From Anaeromyxobacter soli (GTDB taxonomy: Bacteria; Myxococcota; Myxococcia; Myxococcales; Anaeromyxobacteraceae): a stretch of DNA of 64,000 nucleotides. This document shows, one piece after another, positions 58,010-64,000 of this stretch; position 1 is the stretch's first letter, and every line of letters begins with the position of its first letter. A model generated the notes under the pieces. The model saw only the letters and a program-made list of their open reading frames with translations. It ran no database searches and was not told where the DNA came from. A program made the position numbers and the translations under genes. The stretch lies in contig NZ_JAKZLF010000022.1 in assembly GCF_022808855.1 (NCBI RefSeq), positions 2,478 to 66,477 of the forward strand, written 5' to 3'.

Positions 58010-58442
58010 GATGAGCTCCTTCGATGACTGCGAGTTGAATCCGGCGTGCCGCGCCTCGCGCGGTCTCTGACGGCAGCGGCGGGATCAGTCGACACGCCGT
58101 TCGCGACCGTACCGGACGGCCCCGGCGTTAAGTCAATGATTTCGCTGAAGAATCCGTAACCCCGCGCCGACCCGGGGAGATCGCGCTGACCTTCGAGGGA
58201 AGGGTTAACGCCCTGCGTAAACGATGCGTCTGGCTCGTGATTTCGCGACAGACCGCCGCGCCCGCGCGCCGCCGCGCGGCCACTGCGGCGAGCGACCGCG
58301 CTCCGAGTTGATTTCATGTCACGACTGCGCCGCCGGATGCGCTGGACGGTCGCACGCTCCCGGGGACCTCCGGCCTTGCCTTACCGGGGGAGGCGCGAAC
58401 CGATTTCGCGGCGTCGGGAAAGCTCCGCCGGAAGGCTGCGCG
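58010..58442. other. intergenic region between the cytochrome gene and the ftsY promoter
   Basis: No convincing gene is seen in about 430 bp, which is less GC-rich than its surroundings. On the minus strand a TTGACT (58131-58136) and a TACGGT (58106-58111), 19 bp apart, are a weak promoter candidate for the cytochrome gene. No known riboswitch pattern was recognised. Confidence 0.4.
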
Positions 58443-58472
58443 TTGACACGCCGTTCCGCCGGCCTCTATAGA
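58443..58472 (+). promoter_or_regulatory. sigma-70 promoter for ftsY
   Basis: A perfect -35 TTGACA (58443-58448) and a near-perfect -10 TATAGA (58467-58472) are 18 bp apart. The leader before GTG 58580 is about 100 nt. It is among the best promoter matches in the window. Confidence 0.8.
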
Positions 58473-58579
58473 GTGCCGACTTTCCTGGCGCGCGCCGGGT
58501 CCGGCGGACGAGCCGCCCCGGGGCGCGCGGAGTCCGGGGGCCGGAGGCTTCCGCCCCCAAAGCTCGAACGGAGCCCCGC

Positions 58580-59971
58580 GTGCCGCCGCGTCCCCCGTCC
58601 TTCCTCGAGACGCTGACCCCGAACGATTGGATCGCCATCGCGATCGTCGTCCTCCTCGCCCTCCTCATCGTGGTCGCCGCGATCCGGATCGCGCGCCGCC
58701 GCCGGGTGCCGCCGGGGCCGCCTGTCCCGGCCGACGAGATCGAGCGCGAGCTCACCGGCTCGGAGGCGCTCCCGCCCCCGTCGGCGAAGCTGCCGCCGCC
58801 CGTCGCCCCGCCGCCGCAGGTGCCCGCGCCGCGAGGCGAGCCCGGCCTGCCCCGCGAGGCGGAGGAGGCGCGCAAGAAGGAGGACTACCGCCGCAAGAAG
58901 GAGGCCGAGCGGCTCGAGCGCGAGCGCCGGCAGCGCGAGCGCGAGGAGGGCGAGGCGAGGGCGCGCGAGGAGGCGGCGCGCGCCGCGCGCGAGGCCGAGG
59001 AGGCGAAGCGCCGCGAGGAGGAGGAGCGCCGGCGGCGCGCGGAGGCCGAGGCGGGCAAGACGCTCGCCGCCGGGCTCGAGAAGACGCGCGGCGGCTTCAT
59101 GGCGCGGCTCAACGCCCTGTTCTCGGGCGGGCGCCTCGTCGACGACTCCGTGCTCGCCGACCTCGAGGAGGTGCTGTTCACCGCCGACATCGGCGTGAAG
59201 ACCGCGACGAAGCTCCTCGAGTCCGCCCGCGAGAAGGTCCGGCGGCGCGAGCTCTCGGATCCCGAGCGGCTGAAGGACGCGCTGCGCGAGGAGATCGCGC
59301 GCATCCTGGCGCTGGGCGGCGATCCCTCCGCGGCGCGCCCGCTCGAGCTCGGGGCGGCGCGCCCGTGGGTGGTGATGGTCGTGGGCGTGAACGGGTCGGG
59401 GAAGACGACCACCATCGGCAAGCTCGCCTCGAAGCTCCAGGGGGACGGGAAGCGGGTCCTCCTCGGCGCGGGCGACACGTTCCGCGCCGCCGCCGGAGAG
59501 CAGCTCGAGATCTGGGCCGAGCGCGTGGGCGCGCCCATCGTGCGCGGCAAGGAAGGCGCCGACCCCGCGAGCGTCTGCTTCGAGGCGGTGCAGCGCGGCG
59601 CGCAGGACGGAATGGACGTCGTGCTGTGCGACACCGCCGGGCGCCTCCACACGAAGGCGCCGCTCATGGAGGAGCTGAAGAAGGTGAAGCGCGTCATCGG
59701 CAAGGCCGCCGAGGGCGCGCCGCACGAGGTGCTGCTCGTCCTCGACTCCACGAACGGCCAGAACGCCATCGCGCAGGCGCGCCAGTTCCACGAGGCGCTC
59801 GGCGTCACCGGCATCGTGCTCACGAAGCTCGACGGCACCGCCAAGGGCGGCGTCGTCATCGGCATCTGCGACGAGCTCGGGATCCCGGTACGCTACGTGG
59901 GCGTCGGCGAGAGCGTCGCGGACCTGCGGCCCTTCCTGCCCGGCGAGTTCGTCGAGGCGCTGTTTGATTAG
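58580..59971 (+). CDS. ftsY: signal recognition particle receptor FtsY
   Basis: A 463-residue SRP receptor GTPase. Unlike most FtsY it starts with a real membrane helix ([19 protein letters not shown], residues 17-35), then a Pro-rich linker and a long Arg/Glu-rich charged helix (80-160). The NG domain follows: G1 [26 protein letters not shown]3 [10 protein letters not shown]4 [10 protein letters not shown] and the closing [16 protein letters not shown] 58580 has GGAG upstream. It is transcribed from the strong promoter at 58443-58472. Confidence 0.96.
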   Translation: MPPRPPSFLETLTPNDWIAIAIVVLLALLIVVAAIRIARRRRVPPGPPVPADEIERELTGSEALPPPSAKLPPPVAPPPQVPAPRGEPGLPREAEEARKKEDYRRKKEAERLERERRQREREEGEARAREEAARAAREAEEAKRREEEERRRRAEAEAGKTLAAGLEKTRGGFMARLNALFSGGRLVDDSVLADLEEVLFTADIGVKTATKLLESAREKVRRRELSDPERLKDALREEIARILALGGDPSAARPLELGAARPWVVMVVGVNGSGKTTTIGKLASKLQGDGKRVLLGAGDTFRAAAGEQLEIWAERVGAPIVRGKEGADPASVCFEAVQRGAQDGMDVVLCDTAGRLHTKAPLMEELKKVKRVIGKAAEGAPHEVLLVLDSTNGQNAIAQARQFHEALGVTGIVLTKLDGTAKGGVVIGICDELGIPVRYVGVGESVADLRPFLPGEFVEALFD

Positions 59972-60029
59972 AACGGGGCGGCGGCTCGCTCGCTGAGCAC
60001 TGACCAGGCCAAGCTCGTCGGAGATGCTC

Positions 60030-60728
60030 ATGCAGCCCTTCGCGGTCATCCTGTTCGACATCGACGGCACGCTCGTCTCCGCGGGCGGGGCGGGACGCCG
60101 CGCCCTGGAGCGCGCGCTCGAGGAGCGCTGCGGTCCGCTCGCCGGTCGCCTCGCGGGCCTCCGCCTCGACGGGATGACCGACCGGCTCATCGTGCGCGAG
60201 GCGCTCGGCCTCCTCGGCCACGGGTTCTCGGACGCGGCGTGCGACGGCGTCCTCGAACGCTACCTGTCTCACCTGCGCGAGGAGATCGCCGACCCGCGCT
60301 ACGAGGTGCTCCCCGGGGTCGCGTCGCTGCTCGAGGCGCTGCGCGCGCGGGCGCTCCCGTTCGGCCTCTGCACGGGGAACCTCGTGGACGGCGCCCGTGT
60401 GAAGCTCGCCCGCGGCGCGCTCGACCACCACTTCGAGTGGGGCCCCGGGGCGATCGGCGGCTTCGCCCATGACGGCGAGGCGCGCGAGCGGGTGGTGGCT
60501 GCGGCGCTCGCCCGCGCCTCGGCACGCCTCGGCCGCACCGTGCACGCGCGCGAGGCGCTCGTCGTCGGCGACACCCCCCGCGACGTGGCGGCGGCGCGGC
60601 ACGTCGGCTGCCCGGTGCTCGCGGTGGCGACCGGGCGCTATGCCGCCGGAGAGCTCGCGGCTTGCGGCGCGGACCACGTCTCGGCCACGCTCGAGGATCC
60701 CGCCGCGCTCCGGCTGCTGCTCGGGTGA
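60030..60728 (+). CDS. HAD-superfamily hydrolase (phosphoglycolate phosphatase-like)
   Basis: A 232-residue phosphatase-like protein. Motif I is ILFDIDGTLVS, with the nucleophile Asp (D10) and acid Asp (D12). A helical cap follows (residues 20-85). Motif II is FGLCTGN, and motif IV is ALVVGDTPRDVAAARHVG. It resembles Gph-type hydrolases, but the substrate cannot be told. ATG 60030 has GGAG with 6-nt spacing; ATG 60024 is two codons earlier. It follows ftsY. Confidence 0.82.
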   Translation: MQPFAVILFDIDGTLVSAGGAGRRALERALEERCGPLAGRLAGLRLDGMTDRLIVREALGLLGHGFSDAACDGVLERYLSHLREEIADPRYEVLPGVASLLEALRARALPFGLCTGNLVDGARVKLARGALDHHFEWGPGAIGGFAHDGEARERVVAAALARASARLGRTVHAREALVVGDTPRDVAAARHVGCPVLAVATGRYAAGELAACGADHVSATLEDPAALRLLLG

Positions 60729-60752
60729 ACCGGCGCCGGGCGGGGCCGCGCC

Positions 60753-60782
60753 TTGACCCGCCCGCGCGGCCCGGGGTATGGC
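60753..60782 (+). promoter_or_regulatory. possible promoter for the GNAT gene
   Basis: TTGACC (60753-60758) and TATGGC (60777-60782) are separated by 18 bp, 22 nt before ATG 60805. The -10 is a modest match. Confidence 0.4.
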
Positions 60783-60804
60783 CGGTTCGAGAGAGGGACC
60801 CCCA

Positions 60805-61344
60805 ATGGCGACGCGCACGTCCCCCGCCGCTCCCACGCGACAGCTCCTCCCGCCGATCGACGGTCCGCGCCTCCGCGCCGTCGCCGTCGATCGCTCGCAC
60901 GTCGCGGAGCTGCAGGCCTGCCTGGAGGGCGCCACCGACTACTTCCAGCGCACCGAGGGCCGCCTGCCCGAGCCGGACGCGGCGCTGCGGCTCGTCGAGG
61001 AGGCGGAGGCGGACGACGCCAGGCGCGTGTACTGCCTCGTGCCGCACAGCGGCGGCGCGGCGGTCGGGGTGCTCGACCTGTACCTCCACCACCCCGAGCC
61101 CGGCGTCGCGCACGTGGGCCTCCTGCTGTTCCGCGAGTCGTGCCAGGGCATCGGCTACGGGAAGGAGACCGTCGCGGCCCTGGAGCACGCCCTGCAGCGC
61201 GCCGGCTTCACCGCGCTCCGCTGCTCGGTCGGCGACGAGAACCCTGGAGCGCAGGCGTTCTGGGAGCGGATCGGGTTCGGCGAGGTCGGGCGCCTCGACG
61301 GCGGCGTCGCCGTGTACGAGCGGCCGTTCGTCGAGGTGAGCTGA
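60805..61344 (+). CDS. GNAT family N-acetyltransferase
   Basis: A 179-residue acetyltransferase. The acetyl-CoA-binding motif A is GLLLFRESCQGIGYGKETVAALEHAL (near 116-141), with Q-G-I-G-Y-G as the pyrophosphate loop. Motif B follows: ALRCSVGDENPGAQAFWERIGFGEVGR. The substrate is unknown. GAGAGGGA lies upstream of ATG 60805. It is convergent to the glycosyltransferase. Confidence 0.85.
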   Translation: MATRTSPAAPTRQLLPPIDGPRLRAVAVDRSHVAELQACLEGATDYFQRTEGRLPEPDAALRLVEEAEADDARRVYCLVPHSGGAAVGVLDLYLHHPEPGVAHVGLLLFRESCQGIGYGKETVAALEHALQRAGFTALRCSVGDENPGAQAFWERIGFGEVGRLDGGVAVYERPFVEVS

Positions 61345-61390
61345 CCCGCCCCCGGCGCGCTTCGCGCGGCGGCGCCCCCGAAACGGCGAA

Positions 61391-61408
61391 CGCGGCCCGG
61401 AGGCCGCG
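61391..61408. terminator. hairpin between convergent genes
   Basis: A 7-bp stem, CGCGGCC/GGCCGCG, has a CGGA loop and lies between the GNAT stop and the glycosyltransferase stop. Only short T runs follow on the minus strand. Confidence 0.4.
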
Positions 61409-61436
61409 CTCGGTCCAGCACGGTGCTCGGCGACGG

Positions 61437-62942
61437 CTACTCCGCGGAGGGCTGCGGCGCCATCTGCCGGGCGGACCGGGCGAGGTACCCGCGCACGCCC
61501 TCGTAGAGGCTCGCGAGACCGACGTAGCCGAAGCCGACCTGGAACAGCACGAGGAACGGCAGCGAGTAGTAGACGCCGCGCTCGACGAGGTAGAGCACGC
61601 CGTACGTCATGTACGCGGCGAGGGCGAGCTCGACGATCGGCTGGAAGGTCACCGCCGCCTTGTAGCGCTTCTTCACGACCGAGTCGCCCGCCGACTTCAC
61701 CCCGTGCTTCGGCGTGCGGGTGAAGGCGGTCTCGTAGCCCATGAGCGCCTCGACGACGGCGCGCGCCTGGTTCACCGCGAGGCCGATGCCGAGCGCCATC
61801 ACGAACGGCAGGTACTTCACCCGCTCCCAGCGCGTCTTCCCCTGCTCGCGCTGGCTCGCCATGTAGAAGAAGACGACGCTGAAGGTCGCGGCCGCGAAGA
61901 ACGGCAGGTCGAGGAAGAGCACCTCGAGCGCGCCGTGCGAGACCCGCACCACCACCGTGATCGGCAGGAGGATGGCGAGCGGGATCATCATGAGATACCC
62001 GAGGTTCGCGGTGAGGTGCATGAACGCCTCCCGCTTGACCGCCCTCGGCACGTCCGCGCGGCGGATGAGCGGGAGGAGCTTCAGGGCCGTCTGGATGGAG
62101 CCCTTCGCCCAGCGGTGCTGCTGACTCTTGAACGCGTTCATCTCGACCGGGACCTCGGCCGAGGTCACGACGTGCGGGAGGTAGACGAACTTCCAGCCCT
62201 TCATCTGCGTGCGGTACGAGAGATCGAGGTCCTCGGTGAGCGTGTCGTGCTGCCAGCCGCCGCCGCTCGCGATGGCGTCGCGGCGCCAGATCCCGGCGGT
62301 GCCGTTGAAGTTGAAGAACAGGCCGGAGCGGTTGCGCGCGGTGTGCTCGATGACGAAGTGGCCGTCGAGCAGGATCGCCTGCGCCTCGGTGAGGAGCGAG
62401 TACGAGCGGTTCAGGTGGCCCCAGCGCGTCTGGACCATCCCGACCTGCGGGTCGGTGAAGAAGTCGAGGGTGCGGCGGAGGAAGTCCGACTCGGGGATGA
62501 AGTCCGCGTCGAACACCGCGACGAACTCGCCCTTCGCGAGCGTGAGCCCGTGCTCGAGCGCCCCCGCCTTGAAGCCCTTGCGGTTCGTGCGGTGCACGTA
62601 GGCGATGTCGAGCCCGGTCTTCCGGTGCCGGTCGACGCACGCGCGCGCGATGCCCTGCGTCTCGTCGGTCGAGTCGTCGAGCACCTGGATCTCGAGGAGA
62701 TCGCGCGGGTAGTCCATCTTCGCGACGGCGTCGATGAGCCGCTCCGTCACGTACATCTCGTTGAAGATCGGCAGCTGGATGGTGACGCGCGGGAGCTGCT
62801 CGAAGCGGCCCTTCGGCGACGGAAGCCGGTACTTGTGCCGGTAGTACAGGTACGCCATCGCGTACCGGTGCGAGCCGTACACCGAGAGGAGGAGCAGCAG
62901 GAGGGCGTACGCGACGACGACCGATAGCTCGATGGCGCTCAT
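61437..62942 (-). CDS. membrane-bound family 2 glycosyltransferase (cellulose-synthase-like)
   Basis: A 501-residue processive-type glycosyltransferase. One N-terminal membrane helix ([17 protein letters not shown]) is followed by the GT-A domain. Its motifs are [11 protein letters not shown], the D-x-D in [18 protein letters not shown] (base Asp) and QQHRWAKG (Q-x-x-R-W). About five C-terminal membrane helices follow. It is related to cellulose, mannan and hyaluronan-type synthases and probably makes a beta-linked envelope polysaccharide or glycolipid. No partner polysaccharide genes are in the window. The promoter at 63009-63036 fits this gene. Confidence 0.87.
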   Translation of the reverse strand: MSAIELSVVVAYALLLLLLSVYGSHRYAMAYLYYRHKYRLPSPKGRFEQLPRVTIQLPIFNEMYVTERLIDAVAKMDYPRDLLEIQVLDDSTDETQGIARACVDRHRKTGLDIAYVHRTNRKGFKAGALEHGLTLAKGEFVAVFDADFIPESDFLRRTLDFFTDPQVGMVQTRWGHLNRSYSLLTEAQAILLDGHFVIEHTARNRSGLFFNFNGTAGIWRRDAIASGGGWQHDTLTEDLDLSYRTQMKGWKFVYLPHVVTSAEVPVEMNAFKSQQHRWAKGSIQTALKLLPLIRRADVPRAVKREAFMHLTANLGYLMMIPLAILLPITVVVRVSHGALEVLFLDLPFFAAATFSVVFFYMASQREQGKTRWERVKYLPFVMALGIGLAVNQARAVVEALMGYETAFTRTPKHGVKSAGDSVVKKRYKAAVTFQPIVELALAAYMTYGVLYLVERGVYYSLPFLVLFQVGFGYVGLASLYEGVRGYLARSARQMAPQPSAE

Positions 62943-63008
62943 CTGTCCGTTTTTTCGGGATGCGGCAGGGCGACCGCTCCCCTGGCGGGGACCTGCAAAA
63001 CCGGGCGG

Positions 63009-63036
63009 ACTATAGCCTCCCCGTCCGCGAAGTCAA
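63009..63036 (-). promoter_or_regulatory. sigma-70 promoter for the glycosyltransferase gene
   Basis: On the minus strand a -35 TTGACT (63031-63036) is 16 bp from a -10 TATAGT (63009-63014). The leader to ATG 62942 is about 60 nt. The 225-bp gap to the protease gene holds nothing else recognised. Confidence 0.65.
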
Positions 63037-63167
63037 TCAAGCCAAAACCTGCGCCCCGACAGGCGAAAACGGGATTGTTCCGCGCAGGTTACCTCCTCGC
63101 ACCCGGGCGCCCTCCCGCGCGGCAGGTGCGACCTCGGAGACGGCCCCCGCGCGGTCCGCCTCAAACG

Positions 63168-64000
63168 TCATTCGCGCTTCACCGCGAGGCCTGGAGAAGG
63201 CGGCGCGGAGGCCTTCAGAATGTCGACGGCGCGCAGGTAGTCGAGGGCGGTGTGCAGCGGGTGGTCTTCGCTCCCCGGTGCCCCTGCACCCGCCCCGGAA
63301 GTAGCGTCCGGAGAGATCGACTCGTTGCGGAGGTGACCCTTCAGGTCCTTCTCACCGGGGGAGGCGTCCGCGACCGCCGGGGGGACACCCTCGCCGACGA
63401 CCACGTCCGGCGTGATGCCCCGCTCCTGGATGGAGCGGTGCTTCGGGGTGAAGTAGCGGGCCACGGTGAGCTTCAGCCCCGAGCCGTCCTCGAGCTCCAC
63501 GATGGTCTGGACCGAGCCCTTGCCGAAGGTGGGGGTGCCCATGATCACGGCGCGCCCGTGGTCCTGCAGCGCCCCCGCGACGATCTCGCTCGCGCTCGCG
63601 GTCCCCTTGTTCACGAGCACGATGATCGGGTACGGCGGCTCGGTGTCCTTCTCGCGCGCCTTCTCGACCTGGACGTCGCGGCGCCCACGCCCCTCGGTCG
63701 TCACGATGATCCCGGAGGCGAGGAAGAGGTCCGCCACCCGCACGGCCTGATCGAGGAGGCCGCCGGGGTTGCCGCGGAGGTCGAGCACGAGGCCGCGCAG
63801 CTCGCCGCCGAGCCGAGCCCGCGCGTCGTCGAGCGCCTTCTTCACGCCGCGATCGGTCCGCTCCTGGAACGCCTTCACGCGCACGTACGCGTAGCGCCGC
63901 TCCGGGTCGAGGATCCTGAGCTCGACGCTCTGGGCCCGGACGTGGTCGCGCACGAGCGTGAGCGCCTGCGGCGCGGAGAACCCGTCGCGCATCACCTCGA
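63168..64000 (-). CDS. C-terminal processing peptidase, S41 family (partial)
   Basis: The C-terminal part (about 277 residues) of a CtpA/Prc-type serine protease; the N-terminus and most of the PDZ domain lie beyond the window end. Seen here are the end of the PDZ region and the S41 core: LRGLVLDLRGNPGGLLDQAV, the catalytic Ser in VNKGTASASEIVAGAL, and the catalytic Lys in PTFGKGSVQTIVELEDGSGLK. An extra tail of about 80 residues (Ser/Gly/Ala-rich) ends with LDYLRAVDILKA. It acts in the periplasm on C-termini of envelope proteins. Confidence 0.9.
   Translation of the reverse strand, partial: EVMRDGFSAPQALTLVRDHVRAQSVELRILDPERRYAYVRVKAFQERTDRGVKKALDDARARLGGELRGLVLDLRGNPGGLLDQAVRVADLFLASGIIVTTEGRGRRDVQVEKAREKDTEPPYPIIVLVNKGTASASEIVAGALQDHGRAVIMGTPTFGKGSVQTIVELEDGSGLKLTVARYFTPKHRSIQERGITPDVVVGEGVPPAVADASPGEKDLKGHLRNESISPDATSGAGAGAPGSEDHPLHTALDYLRAVDILKASAPPSPGLAVKRE

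Overview
The window is very GC-rich (clearly above 70%), gene-dense bacterial chromosome. It uses many GTG starts and GTGA/ATGA stop-start overlaps. Gene content and order suggest a myxobacterium, most likely Anaeromyxobacter-like (Myxococcota). The main pointers are an rpsU-yqeY-dnaG-rpoD operon directly behind a his operon, a full type II secretion operon, and a non-flagellar type III export cluster with no secretin nearby. This assignment is inference from layout, not a database result. No phage, insertion sequence, CRISPR array or rRNA operon was seen.

Left part (1-15900). A small zinc-finger protein, a rhodanese and a CoA-disulfide-reductase-like flavoprotein come first. Then follow, on the minus strand, an RNase HI-domain protein, a coiled-coil zinc-ribbon protein and a CAU-anticodon tRNA. 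The macromolecular synthesis operon rpsU-yqeY-dnaG-rpoD follows in transcription order from 8995 down to 3949. Upstream of it lie hisD-hisB-hisH-hisA-hisF-hisI-hisE (13959 down to 9128), with a strong promoter for rpsU laid over the hisE stop codon. A ferritin-VIT1 fusion and a secreted barrel-like protein close this part.

Middle part (16000-26000). A QEGLA-type metallopeptidase is divergent from an operon of eleven tightly coupled genes. These encode a candidate filament/early substrate protein, SctI, SctJ, an unknown protein, SctQ, a FliO-like protein, SctR, SctS, SctT, SctU and SctV. A good sigma-54 promoter precedes them. No secretin, ATPase, stator or SctD ring gene lies in the window. 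SctQ has an internal start with an ideal ribosome binding site, which predicts a separate C-terminal SpoA product. An IHF/HU-type protein converges on the operon.

Central housekeeping block (26100-37700). This holds a YihY membrane protein, RNase E/G with a large disordered insertion, a radical SAM protein with a DUF2344 tail, acylphosphatase, ligA, rho (divergent from ligA), rpmE and a tiny Flp-like prepilin.

Type II secretion block (37717-53139). An NtrC-class sigma-54 activator is followed by gspC-D-E-F-G-H-I-J-K-L-M-N. Two matching 13-bp inverted repeats exactly 40 bp apart, plus a sigma-54 promoter match, sit between regulator and operon. They suggest direct control by the neighbour.

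Right part (53300-64000). It contains smc, a hairpin-rich spacer, a Tat-exported split-Soret-like cytochrome, ftsY with a near-consensus promoter, a HAD phosphatase, a GNAT acetyltransferase, a membrane glycosyltransferase, and the C-terminal part of an S41 processing protease cut by the window end. Several genes (ligA, smc, the sigma-54 activator and others) have a -10-like hexamer 6-8 nt before the start codon and no ribosome binding site, which suggests leaderless transcripts.
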